Below are positions 24,964 through 38,031 of a stretch of DNA of 64,000 nt, piece by piece (positions within the stretch are counted from its first letter, which is position 1; the number at the start of each line of letters is the position of its first letter). The notes below the pieces were generated by a model that was given only the letters and a program-made list of their open reading frames with translations, did no database searches and was not told the DNA's origin. Both the position numbers and the translations under genes were made by a program. Source of the DNA: Paraphysomonas bandaiensis (lineage: Eukaryota > Chrysophyceae); assembly GCA_965644295.1 (NCBI GenBank), contig CBFFRP010000216.1, forward strand, positions 62,001 through 126,000, given 5' to 3'.

Positions 24964-26922
24964 ATGATACTCGACTCGATACTTGTGCTCGTGGTAGGAG
25001 GGCTCGTAGTAGAGAGTGTATCAGATAGTAACTTCAGGCGAGATTTCTACTTGAATGAATCCTTATATCCTGAGGGTACATCTCACACGTCTCTAATAGT
25101 ATGTCTAACGTTGATTAATTGGACAGGTACTTGGGCGCCTATTCCCAAAGAAGGGGGGCGAATTCAGGTGGTATCGTCTGTGGCCCCTAATATGACCCTC
25201 GCTCAACCACTTAAAGTAGACTTTGGGGGGTTCACTATCACTCTGGACCCGAACATATATCCCGATAATGTCCCTACAAATGGCTTAGATTGGGTACATT
25301 CCCAGTATAATCCTACAACAGGAAGTCTATTTACTTCCCTTCACATTCATGATGATTTGCTTATCCAATCAATATCGAAGCTTGCTGTCACAGATGCCAC
25401 AGGACTAACGGTTATCGATGATAAGCTCACTGTAAATATGGATGAATCAGATATTCAAGTGACATATGTGACCACCCGCAACTATTATCGGGAGTTAGTT
25501 ATACACTTGCATAACTATGGGATAAATGAGCAGGAAGTCAACAAGGTTGTAGTCAATGGCGTGATAGATATCGACCCTTTCACTCTTCGGGACGGAGAAC
25601 ATGTAGTTAAGATTGTGGATAGTACCATGCTTGATTTTAAAGAGACTGATGTGTGGACGGTAGTAGTGTACTGGGATAATGAGTCGGCTGGATATGGTGG
25701 AAGACTTAACAAGGAGCTGTTTCCGATTGAGGATTGGCCAAAGTCTTCCCAGTGCCCTTTTCCTGTGGAAGGCGCTAATAAAGATAATTTCAAGATCCTG
25801 CGAGAGGAGCTCTCTATTAACACCCACTTTTTAGGTGGTGATTGTGATGCAGATGATGGTGACATTATGCGGGCAGCAGCGAACTCTAAGGGTGAATGGT
25901 TCGTCCTTCCTGAATTTGACCACTGGAAAGATGGAGAAGTTCCGGATGATGCTTATGATGGTATAGCTGCGGCTTTTCTAGGAGATGAATCCGACTCGTC
26001 CCTGGAAAGCAGTTGGTAGGCGTGAAAACTGTAGTATTTGCTTTAAAACATATAGTAAGATGATATTAACAGGGAGGTGTGGAGTCGTGCTCTGACAGTT
26101 CAGCAAATTACTAAAGACAAGTACGCAGTTTATGATGGAGGTCACTCGAACCACCTCAATGGAGCGTTTTCTGGGGTAGCAGATATCCAGGGGATGGATT
26201 TTTATGTTGCGTGCTGTGCTCCTCATATTACTACTTGGGGATCTACTATGAGAATACAAGGGGCCTACGACTACTTACGAACGGCTCGGGATAACCACAA
26301 GCCACTCACCACTTGGTTGTACTCCCAAGGGTGGTGTGAAGATTGTTGGCATGTGAAGGATCAGAATTCAGGAGAACTGTTGGTTCAACTAGGCTCCGTG
26401 GTTGCTGCAGGTGGTAAAGGGTTAATGCTATTCCAGTCAGATGTGCGACTGAGTGATGGAGGGTCGTGGAGTGCGGGAGGAAAATTTCTCAAATCTGTCA
26501 GCTTAATTAAAGAGTTTTTAAGGCAAGCTGATCCTGAAGGGGCCCGTTATTCATCGTCCTCAGATCATGCCATCACGGAGGTATTAGGTGGGCCAACAAG
26601 TCTTTTGATTATTGCAATTAGCACCCGGGCCTCGGGTTATAACGATAAGACCTGTGCTGTAACTGGTCAGCATTGGACATTTGAGGAAGAAGTCATTTCG
26701 TCGATAGATATTGAAATTCCTTCTTATCTTGAACATATAGCCACTGATGCGGGAAAATCGGTATCTGAATTCTATTTCATGGTGGAAGTAAAGAATGGAG
26801 AATACAATGATGATCCTTCGGATGTCAAGCTCGCCCTTAACGACGATGAATGGAGCATTTCTAACCTGAAACTGGGAACAGCGGGATCTGTGGTGAGAAT
26901 GTTCATGCTTTTGCCGAAGTAG
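24964..26922 (+). CDS. Secreted TIM-barrel-like (glycoside-hydrolase-like) protein, 3 exons
   Basis: Exons 24964-25075, 25127-26015 and 26073-26922 (introns of 51 and 57 nt) give 616 residues. The ATG at 24964 begins a signal peptide (about 1-20). The first part is beta-rich. The second part has alternating strands and helices with Trp/Asp/Glu-rich loop ends, such as PEFDHWKDG, AAFLGDESD and TTWLYSQGWCEDCWH, and the strand GGKGLMLFQSD. This is the look of a (beta/alpha)8 hydrolase barrel with a C-terminal beta domain. I do not recognise the exact family, so a carbohydrate-active role is inference. The first intron is a multiple of three with no stop; splicing it gives a more natural SLYPEGTWAPIP join. 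The candidate catalytic acids are not certain. Confidence 0.75.
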
Positions 26923-28625
26923 AAGCTCTGCGGGATACAAGTTACTCACTACTGCTTACCAGTCGTGTGTTACGTCGTGTTTTGTCATACATTGTGGCTA
27001 TCCGGTGCAAGTGAAGTATCTATTTCTACCTATCGCCACTTATGCAGAACACAACTTGATTGTAGGGGGCGTCTACAATTATTGAGAGAGTTGCCAGTAT
27101 TATGCTTGCTCCACGAGTATAATATGATTTGTTGTGATCTAACTTTCCTGATATAACCATATGACTACTTCACTGATACCATAACCGTTATAATGTTTAC
27201 AGTGGAATGTACCACGAATACCAATTTCACGTTGTCCAACATCTTCACTTGTATAACTCGTACTTTGTGTGGATGATGACTATTTCTTTAACTGATTATT
27301 TAAGTACTAGTCTGAGGAATTTACTTGTCTAATTTTCGAAAAGGCTACCTCTTTAAGTCACAAGAAATTTTACCCCATTCTAATTGAATTCTATAGTATG
27401 CAGAAGAGTTGGTAGGCTTGCGTTTGGATTGCCAATTAAATTAATTGGTATTAATAGTGGTTGTTGCCAATTAATTACAATTTATTGGCAGGCTAAATTA
27501 GAGCATCTTAAGATGTATAGCTACTGATAATAGGTACAAACCCATTATCAGTAGAAGTTTGGATGTAGGTGCGCAGTCATGTTATCATTTTATTAATCAT
27601 AATTGTGTGACAGTCAGTATAAGGGTCACTAATAGTATACACTGTAACCTCAGCACGCGAGAGAGTAATATAGCATGTCAAAGATCGTTGACAAAGAACA
27701 AACAACGATCGTCTAGATACATAGCATATATGAGATGATTTCAGTATTCAACTGCTTCAAAATATTTAAGTATAGTAGTGCAAATGACGTTATAAGTGTA
27801 CCAGTATCAGAGGAAGAGAAGTATGTGTGTGTGCAAGATTCACTCATACAGAGAAACCGTAGTGTGTGTGTACAACAATATCATAGACTTATTAGATTTA
27901 TCTGCTACTCTTTATCTGCTACATTTGTTTTTTGCTTCATGCATTATATATATCTATTTCGAGAAGATAGAAGATTACGTATTTTCATTGGTGTTTCAAC
28001 AGAAAGTGAACAGTAGAAGACTATATGTCTCTATCTCGTCATCAGTTTGCAAAATACCAAAACTTTTTCAGTTTTCAACTAATGTTTATGAAACTACATC
28101 ATTCACAATTCACACAGTACACACTACTTACATTGAAATTCATTATATTGTTTTTTCTTTGTGTTAGCTCCCCAGACTGTGATTATTTATTCAGTCGTAT
28201 ACAGCATTTGACCTTTTACAGAAAGGTAACGAACTCAGACATTCACGCCTTGAACACATCCTAGATATTAATATTGCTGATTATAATATACTCACTATAT
28301 TTTAATAAATATTTACACTATATCAAACCAAATATAGTGGGGTATATTGACCCCCTAAAATTACATAGAAACTACTGCAGAAAAGCAGCTGTCATAGCTG
28401 AAGTAGAAAACGGAGGCAGGACCCAGAGCGAAAATACCTAACAAAGCTTTTGAGTCCCCAGTTAAAAAGCCTATGCTAATTAGTGTAGCGTGGTAACTGG
28501 TACCATTGTAATTGTTCCATTAGAAGTAACATATAATTTTTCTGTATGCAGCGAGTGTATCATTCCAGTCATATCATACTCATACTGGCCTGTATGTGAT
28601 ATCATCTTAGCAAGGTAGCAACTAT
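26923..28625. other. Repeat-free AT-rich gap
   Basis: No supported gene. The frames at 27735-28264 are AT-rich and overlap each other in different phases. A perfect 11-bp hairpin lies at 27521-27554 and a 12-bp palindrome at 27504-27515, with small GCCAAT/ATTGGC inverted motifs around 27430-27490. Confidence 0.45.
27521..27554. repeat. Short hairpin, 11-bp stem
   Basis: CTACTGATAAT at 27521-27531 is the exact reverse complement of 27544-27554, with a 12-nt loop. It could be chance in AT-rich DNA or the remnant of a small foldback element. Confidence 0.6.
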
Positions 28626-29685
28626 AACCCTCAACAAAGTCGGACTCGCACCTTTTCGTGGTGTTCTGGGGGATAAGTACCGGAGAGATTCTCTCTGGGA
28701 AACTAACGTGAGCCGCAAACATAGTCAGCAGATATTGTTCTGCCCACTCATAGCCAAATGCTTGTGTGGTACAAGGGACACTAATAAGTGTCACTTGTGT
28801 AGACGTCTTTGGGCCCTGACAAATAAACAGGCATCCGGGAATGGGCCCACCTCAAGGGCATCCGGGACAGGGCCCACCAGAAGGGTAACCGGGGTATTGG
28901 GCTGCCTGCTGAAGTTAAGCATCCGGGATGTTCACCTTAAGAACTCAAAACACCTGATGCATGGCAATGGCAATGATGTGATTAGACCTGTCATGTCTTC
29001 TCACACGTCTACTGCCTAGTCTTGGTTTCTCCTGACCCAGGTCATTGAGATTATATCAAGGCTCTGGCACTGTTCTCCAAGCAGTGTCAGGTACATTTGT
29101 GGTGCTTTTATGTTATTCTTGCTTAGTAGGTTTTCATCCGAGCGGGGAAGGTGCACGGTTTCCTACTAGTGTAAGTCACTCGGGAGAAGAGTGCAAGGTG
29201 GATGCATGTTCTGGACGAGTGCACACAATGGAGGGAAGACATTGGAGTCAGCTTGAATTTGTAACAGATTTTGGTAGATGTCTGTTTCATGCGTCAGTGT
29301 GCAAAATTGCACCAGTAAGACCGCTTCATGACCGTGGGAGGACCCGGCGCTAGAGCTACTCTACTCTCCCTTCCAGACTACCTGCTGCTGTGAACACCAC
29401 CTTTAAGAGGGCCCTAAAGATCTGCCACATATACAGGAGACATATGCCGAAGACACCGACCGCAAGTTGTTTGTGTTAGGACAAGTAGATTGGGCAGGAG
29501 CGTATGATCCGGCTTAAACACGCAACTCGTCGTATGCCCATGTAGCTAACTAAATCGTGTTGTATAGTTGAGCACTTGTCGGTGCATGCAATAGTAACTA
29601 GATGAGAGTCATGTTATGCATAGTGTCGCGCGAGTTGTTAGGTTGGTCGCGGCAACGCACAAGCTTGCGCTTCTTAATAATCAGA
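28626..29685 (+). repeat. Dispersed repeat family, copy B
   Basis: The closest full-length match to copy A, sharing both the start block (CAACAAAGTCGGACTCGCA) and the end block (GCGCGAGTTGTTAGGTTGG through CTTCTTAATAATCAG). Several internal indels separate the copies. No intact frame runs through it. Confidence 0.75.
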
Positions 29686-30231
29686 TTTTCAATTTGCAAC
29701 TATAATATACCTTTTGGTACTCCGGGGGGAGTATAAATTAATTATCTCCAGAAGTCAATGATAGAGCGACATCAGGAGTTGGTATTTTTCCTCGAGTCAT
29801 TGAGAGGCCTATGAAATGCTAAAAGTGTCAGGAGTGCAAATTTAACCATTAGTGATGACATTGGCAGTATTGCTGCAATGTAGCTATCACAATTTGGATT
29901 TATCAAGCTAGTTTGGTGCTAAGTCCGTTAGTGATGTCGCTCAGATCGAATGATATTATTAAAAATAGTAATTGTATAAGAATTTACTACTGCTTCGTTC
30001 GTTGTACTATTGATCGATCAACTTGTGAAATTACACAGAGGGTGACTTCTAAGTTATTTTTTACTGTGATATATGATAGGTTGTCATGTTGCAATAGCAT
30101 ATTGTATAAAATCGACTTTTACAGATATTGCAATACGATCTTGCTGGTACTTCTACTATATATAATTGATACTGATACGGTCGTAAGTTGCTAGTCACTA
30201 CCAAGTATATCTCTGAACTAGGCAGCTGTTA

Positions 30232-30596
30232 AATACCCTCAACAAAGTCGGACTCGCACCATTTTGAGGTGTTCTGGGAGCTAAAAGTACCAGAATAGCA
30301 TATATAGTCAGCAGATACTGTTCTGCCTACTCATAGCCAAATGCTTGTGTGATACAAGGGGCACCAATAAGTGTCACTTGTGTAGACGTCTTTGGGCCTT
30401 GACGAATAAGCAGGCATCCGGGAATGGGCCCACCTCAAGGGTCAAGAATTCGGACTGTTCACCTTAAAGAGTCAAAATCCCAAAGCCACTGGATGTACAT
30501 GCTCACTGCGTTTGCTTTGAGTGATAGAGCGAAAGTGGTTGCACCTTGGTGCATGTGATGACGCACTGACTCTTAAAAGCCTATTTTGAATACTAA
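30232..30596 (+). repeat. Dispersed repeat family, copy C (truncated)
   Basis: Matches the first part of copies A and B (start block, then AAATGCTTGTGTGATACAAG and the CATCCGGGAATGGGCCCACC block). It then jumps to the TGCTCACTG...GACTCTTAAAAG module that occurs inverted at 16044-16190. It lacks the second half found in A and B, so it is an internally deleted copy. Confidence 0.7.
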
Positions 30597-31552
30597 TGAG
30601 GCATTCACTACTACACCTGTTCAATATCTAAATCGCTTCATTAATTACTAAACTTTTATTAGAATAACTCGTAGAATATTAATACTTAACTAGGATAATC
30701 ATATGTATATGTGACTGTGAAAGATGAAGTGATCTGACCACAGCATGTGATTGACAAACACGGACCTTCAGGGCGTGACAACACGAAATACTTATAATGC
30801 TGTGGTAGAAGCATGCAAATCGTGTGGACCTTCGTGGAGGGTATTCCGGCACCCCACGTTCAGGTGAAGTACAGTTTTTTTGCGAAGGTGCTTCATATGA
30901 TAACATGACCAGCCCACGCTACCCTCTTACACACATAAACAAATACGCTGGAGTTTGGACTATCATTGCAACCTCCTGACTGAGCTGCAGCAACAAGGGA
31001 TACGTCAGGTACCTCTGTTATGAGGCCAGGGGCAAGGTGATAGGTTTACCATCGAAATGCATATCTATGATGCTATTCCACACTGTTGATACTCCTCACT
31101 GAATGAACATACTGTATATTTTGGTTAAATTCCGTCTGTATTTTGGAGTATTTGGTGCAGATATCCGGATATCTACAACGTGCTGTGCTATAAACCGTTA
31201 ACCTCTAGACCTGTATACTGCAGGAGTTTACTGCTATACGTATCACAAGAATACTGCTGGATTGTTCGATAAATGCGGACAGAATATTCCAAACTTTGGT
31301 CATAAATGTGAAGTTTATTGCACTTCACTTCTCAAGCCCCAAAATATCCAATCAAATACTAAGATCACCTTATGATTGGTTTCGTATGTCTGTGTATTTG
31401 TTGAGTGACATACTGTACTCCATAGTCGATCAGAGTGTGGTGAAGTGTGTCTGTATATTTGCACACTCCATCTGCTCATTATTATACACAACCCACTAGC
31501 AGTCAAGTGATAATACATATTGAAAGTTTACAACGTACCACCACAAGAAATC
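30597..31552. other. Intergenic, no gene supported
   Basis: The small frames (such as 30679-30906 and 31296-31518) lack conserved content. The last few tens of bases before 31553 are presumably the promoter and leader of the ABM-like gene. Confidence 0.45.
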
Positions 31553-32036
31553 ATGAATAGTTTACACCTCGTTGAAATTCGCCCTTATTTTAATGTCCAA
31601 GACGGCAAGTTGGATGATTTCAAAGCCATATGGGATGAAGCCATTCCTCGTATCAATGAAGAAGGAGGAGTCTGTTACTATTGTTTTACTTACAATGGAA
31701 ATATGGCTACGTGTCGAGAGGCGTACGATAATGCGGATGGGTTGTTGGCTCATATTAATAATACGAAAGAATACATGGACAGAGTAAGTGGAGAGCGTGA
31801 TTCCCACAGTGCCTTATTAGTGTTGTGACAACAGGCCAAGCAAATCTCCGACATAGTAAGGCTGGAAGTAATGGGCCCTGTTGCTGAGGTAATGTACTGT
31901 TTCAGTCTCTGTAGTTTCTGTTGTAACTTTCGTATTAAAGTTGGATAAACTCAAGGAGCCCTTGAAAGATCTGCCAGTAGAGTGGTTTGTTAACCACACG
32001 GTTGGATTTTCTAAGATGGCGAAGCCATCCGTATAG
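31553..32036 (+). CDS. ABM-like dimeric alpha/beta-barrel protein (3 exons)
   Basis: Exons 31553-31783, 31835-31888 and 31941-32036 (introns of 51 and 52 nt) encode 126 residues. The pattern RPYFNVQDGKLDDFKAIWDE, then GGVCYYCFTYNG, CREAYDNADGLLAHI and, after the introns, RLEVMGPVAELDKLKEPL fits the ferredoxin-like fold of the antibiotic-biosynthesis-monooxygenase/quinol-monooxygenase-like superfamily. Known members are small homodimers, many without a proven reaction. No signal peptide is visible, so it is probably cytosolic. The length agrees with the family only when all three exons are joined; the first exon alone would stop shortly after the donor site. The specific substrate cannot be inferred. 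Confidence 0.82.
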
Positions 32037-32818
32037 CCATTGCTCTGTAAGAAACCAGCAAAGGAATGTGGAATATCATTTTTGCCATGAAGCTCAGTTG
32101 TTTTTAATTTTGCGAGTTTATATTGAACTTAGTTATGTACATCTAGTTTTGCGAAACATGCTCGAATTATTTTTGATGGTTGATCATGAAATTAATTTTC
32201 ACTCTCCATTCGTCGCAGCATTAATATAAAGCAACATGTTAATGTACTTTTTTCGTGCTTCAGATAAAAGATAGGTGCACCTCTGATCCAGCGAAATCAC
32301 TTGAACGCATGCGGAGCGACATGTTTCACCAGTGCACTACACTTTTTTACCAAGTAACTCTGACTGTGCAATATATGACTAAATAGTAGCCAACGGCGCC
32401 ATTACAACATATAATAATCTGAAATGACTCTTTTACGGGACCAAACCCCGCAATAAGGAATAAGAGCCATAGGCAAAAGCAATATACAACACAAGTAATA
32501 AAAGGAAATACGAAACATATTTGTTTCTACTAAATTTATCCGACGTTTCTACTAAACTGAAAAGTGACCTTTTTTATCTACTACATTTTGCGGATGTTTC
32601 TATTAAAGTTTATATGGTAGCTAAGCCTACTATATGTTGCAGACATTCCTACTTGTTTAAAATCATCGATTCTATTAAATTTCAATACGGCTCAACTGTC
32701 ACAATTAGTAGGTTTAGAAAATATGTCTATTTTGCGGAAAGCGCCAAAAGAAAGTTATTCATATCAATGTATGCCACAATTTTACCATTAGCACTTTTCC
32801 ATTCCGAGAGCGTAGCCA
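32037..32818. other. Gap between ABM-like gene and copia element
   Basis: AT-rich. The frame 32521-32895 runs into the LTR and contains repeated TTTCTACTAAA-like words. I do not accept it as a gene. Confidence 0.45.
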
Positions 32819-33112
32819 TATTAGAATATGGATCTTATTCTAGTATATTCAGTATGTCACTTCAAGACAATGTACGAGAATACAGTGAAATATAGTGATG
32901 TACAAATGCTGTGATGATATTGAGAAACTGAAATAGTTTGATCGTTCAAGATATGTTCAGTAACGAGAGGTTCGCATATGTAGGATATTATGCAGGGATT
33001 ATAATGAGTTAGTGTTGGTTATCACAACTTCGTGTAAACGATATTAATAAATCTATCTAGTCTTACGACAAATTCTCTCTGTGATCTAGTGTAAAATGAG
33101 CGTTTCTCAACA
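32819..33112 (+). repeat. Left LTR of copia element
   Basis: 294 bp, beginning TATTAGAATATGG (a G-to-A variant of the usual TG start) and ending in CAACA. The last 17 bases carry the ATG of gag-pol (33096). Confidence 0.93.
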
Positions 33113-36100
33113 TGGTAGCGAGCGAGGAGGAGAGAAGGAGGATAGAGGAGTAGTGCCACAGTTTAATGAGAGCAATGTTGAACAATGGATTGAGGACTTC
33201 GAAACATTCCTCATGAGGAAAGAGCAAAGTGAAGTAGCGGTGGAGCCACCACCGAAGGAAAGCGACTTTGGGGAACAGCCACTCACGTTAATGGAGGAAA
33301 AGTCTTACAGACAGGCTGTGAAGAAGTACTGGAAGGCGAATGCCATAGCGTATTCGTACTGCAGAGAGGCAGTGCAAACATCTTCGAAGGCGCTTCAGAA
33401 ATTCCATCTTCTACATAAAGGGTTCAAGGCTGATGGAAAAGGAAGCAACAGGTTTAAGGCGCATATTATGATTGATGAGTTGAAGAAGTGCTTTGCTGGA
33501 GGGAAGCAAAACAAGATCAGTGAACTGTTGACTCAGTATGGCTCTTTCCGTATGCGTCCGGAGGAGACTGCGAAGGACTATATAATACGGTTTGAAATAC
33601 TGCTGAAAGAGCTACAGGAGCAGCAGCAGGACATATCGGAGCTCTCAAAAATAACACGGTTACGAGAAGGTCTGTTGAATGAAGAATATGCTCCTCTGAA
33701 TGTTGCTTTGTATTTGATGCCTGATGATGTTGATTATGCAACATTATCAAGGAAGATAGAACGGTATGATGATACCATTCCTGGAAGGATTGCGTTAGAG
33801 CGGAAACGCAAGAAGGTGGAGGAGCTGAATTTCATTGAAAAGAGCAAACGGTCTCGAACGGAACGGGATAAGCGTAAGAAGGGCAACTGTAGATATTGCA
33901 GGAAAGAAGGAATTCCTCATAGCCATTCAACTGAACAGTGCAGGAGGAAGCAGAGGAAGAAGGATGGAGAGATATCAGGGCAGCGTCCTGGAAGTGCTGA
34001 ATACACGGGATGCAGAAATTGCAAGTCTCTGGAACATCTTGCTGCTGATTGTCCAACGACGAAGAAAAAGCATTCTAGAAGAGGAGAGAAAGGGAAGAAT
34101 CATGGTAGGAAGCCGGACAAAAGGCTACTGACAGTAGAGAATATACGGCGTGGAGAACCAGCAGAATTCTCTGATGAAGATGAAGCAAATATGATCGAGG
34201 ATGTTATGAAATTGTCATGCAATATACATGAAACGAATATATGTAGTGTAAATGATGACATGCATTATACATATATTGACACCTGCTGTTCATCATCAAT
34301 GTTCTTGATGAATGATGTGACCATGCTTGACACTCATATGAATACATCAAAGGTGATAAACGGCTCTAAGAAGGGATCAGAGATTCATATCACAAGTGTG
34401 GGTTCCCGTGGAGCATGGAGAGACATAGAAATTTCAGATCAGATCAATCGATGCCTGTGCTCCGGACGTAAGCTGAACGAAATGGGCTATCGATTCACGG
34501 TGTGGTATGGGATCCAAATTTATGACTGTAATACTGGTGAACTGGTACTGGAGGGACCCATGAAGAATGGAATGACTGCAGTTCCAACTCAGCAGCTGTT
34601 GGAGCTTCCAGATGTGTCTACACCGAGTAATTGTGAAGTAAATCTTAGCGATAGGACTGGTGAGGACGAGCTGGAGTTGCTGCATCGGAGAGCGGGTCAC
34701 TTCAACAAACATGCTTTAGTAGAGGCACATAAGAGGATGCTCATCATGGGTACAGGGTTGAAACGGAAACACCTCACAGCCAAGGTACACAAAAATCAGT
34801 GTTTGTGTGATGTGTGTGCCAGGTCTAAGATAACCCGAGTCAGCTTCCGAACGAAGGACGAGAATTCCGTTAGACCGAATTTTTCAGCAGATATCGCTGT
34901 GTACTTAAATTGTCCTGCTAGAGGAGGTGAGAGGTATGTGTTAAAGATAACGCATCATGCCAGCAAAATGTTCTGGGCGACGGGTTTAGTCCACAGAACT
35001 GGGGAAGCGATCTTAGAAGTCTTCAAAGAGCTATTTAGAGGAGATGTTAGAAGGTACAAGCTCAAGATGGAGCACTATCATGCAGATGGTGCAAGAGAGT
35101 TAATCAGTGAAGAGCTGCGTCAGTATCTTAGGACACAGGAGTGCTATCAACATACGTGGAGCTCAACAGACTCTCCAGAAATGAATGCCATAGAGGAGAG
35201 GAAGTTCAGAACTGCTGGAGAGATGACTCTTGCAATGCTAATCCAATCTGGACTGCCACCGCAATTTTGGCTGGATGCATACATGGCAGCCAGATATATT
35301 TTGATTCGATTGCCAACGAAAACAGATAAAGGGTATATGTCTCCTATAGAGTTTCTAACGGGTGAGCCTCCAAATTTGAGATATCTTAGGGTATGGGGGT
35401 GTCGAACTTATGTTCTTTCACCGAAGGCGGATCGACGAAAGGATTGGGAGGATAAGGCTCTAGTTGGATATTTAATGGGTTACTCTGATGAGAAGGTAGG
35501 ATACCATGTATATCTTCCTGAATCAAACAAGGTGGTGACTACAGTCCATATATTGACTGATGAGTCAACGCCATCACGATCAGAGAAGTATTTCGCAGAG
35601 ATTGATGCTCTTCGAGTGCGGGAGGCCGCTAGACCCAAGCTTGCATCCGACTATGTCAGCTTAGAAGGAACGTATCATATTGATGATGAGGACGGACTTC
35701 TGTACAAGACAACAAGAGTTGTAGAACGTAAGGGTGTGATTGTAGCATACCGTTCACTTGTTACTGCAGGTCGCGAGCATATAGAGCACCGGGTGCCTAT
35801 ACACGTCGAAGACGTGGTGCGTATGACTGCAGAAACCCCCGGGAATACCGGGTACATAGGAAAGGGGGACGCCCTGAGTACTACGCCAGCCAGGGAGCTG
35901 GACCAGGGAAGACCTGGAGGGTTCCAGGAGAGTCCCGACCCAACCTGTCAACAGACAGTCGTGAGGTTGCAGACCTTGACAGACCATGGGTCTGGGGATG
36001 CGAGCGGGGCTCCTCCCACACCGCAAGATTTGCGGGCTCAGGATGAGCAAGGTATGGGTTCGTATATAACTACTAGACGACCTATTGAACTAGATGGTGA

Positions 36101-37852
36101 TGGTCGTGTACGGCGGAAACGGCTACAGCGTAGGTTGGCGAACGCATCGGTGTTAGGAGAAATAAATATGGTTGAGGTGCCAGATGCATGCACTGTTAAC
36201 TTTAAACATGCAGAGTTTCAACATGATGATTTTAAGACACCAGACTCCTATGCTGAAGCAGAGAGATCTCCACAGTACATGAAGTGGAGAGAAGCTCGGA
36301 AGGTGGAGAAGACCTCACTACTGAAGAGACGTGTCTTAAAGATTGTGCGGACTCCACGAGGAGTGAAGTTGGTGCGAGCAAAGTATGTTCACACGGTGAA
36401 GAGAGACCTTCTGGGGAACGTAGTCAAGTATAAGGCGCGGCTGGTTGCATTAGGGAATCTACAAGAAAAAACGGAGGAGGAGCAGTCCACGTTTGCTCCA
36501 GTGGTCAAAGGAATAACCATTCGACTGGTTCTTGCAATTGCCTTTATGTTTCATATGCATGTACATCAGTTGGACGTATCATCAGCGTTTTGTTATGCCG
36601 ATCTTGAAGAGGATGTGTATATGGCACCTCCACCTGATGAAGAGTTGCCAGCGGGGTGGTGTTTTCAATTGATCAAGGCCTTATATGGTTTGCGGTCATC
36701 ACCGAGGCAGTGGAACAAGCATATTGACAAGTTTATCAAATCGTTACATTTTACTGCTTGCATTTTAGATACATGCTTGTATATGCGATGGAGTAATGGT
36801 CAATTGCACTTATTGCTGATATATGTTGATGATATTATCATTGCATCTGCTGATCTCACCTACTTAGAAAGTGTTAAACGTAGGTTCTGCGAAACGTTTG
36901 AAATGCATGATCTGGGTGTGTGCAAACGGTTTCTGAATATCAGAATCACGAGAGGCGAGGACTGGTACATGTTAGATCAATCGGAATATGCCAAGAATAT
37001 TGTCAAGAAATTCAGTTCGTTTATGGGAAAGAGCAGTAAGAATAAGGAGACTCCACTACCTACCAATGTTCAGGACTTGTTGGCAGAGCAACGTGAGCTG
37101 ACGGAGGAGCAGAAGCAGTGGGTCGAATCATTTCCGTATAGAGGAATTATTGGAGCGGTGTTGCATTTGGCGATTCACACTAGACCTGATTTGGCTTACG
37201 CTGTGGGGTTATTGGCTCGATTTAGTACTTCTCCAACATATGCGACTTGCAGATTAGCTATTCATTTGTTGAAATATTTACGTGGTACAGTTGATAAGGG
37301 AATCAGATTCAGTGGGAGTGAGTTTGATTTACATGTATTCAGTGATTCAGACTGGGCTGGGGATAGGATGACTCGGCGATCCACAACGGGATACATCGTG
37401 TTTTTATGTGCGGGCGCATTGGCCTGGCAGTCCAAGCTTCAGACCACAGTTGCGACTTCGAGCATGGAATCTGAGTATATGGCGGAGTATGCGGCTTTGC
37501 AAGAACTGGTGTGGCTTCGGGGGTGTTCAAGGAGCTCGGACTCTTGGTAGCGAAGCCGACTCCATTCTTTATGGATAGTAAGAGTGCAAAGGATCTTTCA
37601 GAGAATCCAGTGTATCATAAGAGGTCGAAGCATATTGACATCAAGTATCACTGGATAAGAGAACATGTTAATGGAAAATTTCCTACAGCAAAGTTGATTC
37701 ATGTATCTACGGATGATATGGCGGCCGATATTTTTACAAAGGCGTTGTCCACGAAGATCTTCAGCCGTCATGAGAAAACGATTACCGGGGTTAAGAGGAG
37801 TGTGTCTAACAGTGTGGAGGAGCAGCAGAAGAAACGACCCCGAAGAGGTTAA
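33096..37852 (+). pseudogene. Copia gag-pol polyprotein with one frameshift near its end
   Basis: One fused frame of 1,484 codons (33096-37550), then a second frame to 37852 that completes RNase H. Order: gag; two Cys/His knuckles, the second C-x2-C-x4-H-x4-C at about residue 305; a protease-position motif DTCCSSS (about 395); HHCC zinc finger and DDE integrase (about 530-740); reverse transcriptase with YVDD (about 1243); RNase H with SDSDWAGD. A run of five Gs at 37519-37523 is where the frame slips: the -1 frame continues as GVFKELGLL through DIFTKAL. The break could be a one-base deletion, a sequencing error or a slippery site. All other catalytic motifs appear intact, so the copy could be active if the shift is bypassed. 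Unlike Ty1, gag and pol are not separated by a frameshift. Confidence 0.9.
33113..33124 (+). promoter_or_regulatory. Primer binding site (initiator tRNA-Met type)
   Basis: TGGTAGC immediately follows the left LTR and matches the complement of the 3' end of eukaryotic initiator tRNA-Met; the match weakens after the first seven bases. It lies inside the gag-pol reading frame. Confidence 0.6.
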
Positions 37853-38022
37853 AGGTGTGTTTTAGTGGGTGAAAATCCCACATAACTGTATATCTAGTTG
37901 ACTGCTAGATATATATGTATCTTTAAAAGATTTCACATCTGTTTTTACCTATGGGACTAGATAGTCATAGCATTATCAGATTATTGTGATCACTGTTGTT
38001 TTATCTCACTGCATTCTACATT

Positions 38023-38031
38023 GAGTGGGAG
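38023..38031 (+). promoter_or_regulatory. Polypurine tract
   Basis: GAGTGGGAG directly abuts the right LTR, the expected plus-strand primer position. Confidence 0.75.

Noticed and set aside
27735-28264. Overlapping plus-strand frames in AT-rich DNA
   Set aside because: Mutually overlapping phases, composition like non-coding DNA, no conserved motif.
32521-32895. 124-codon plus-strand frame
   Set aside because: Runs into the copia LTR and is built of AT-rich repeated words.
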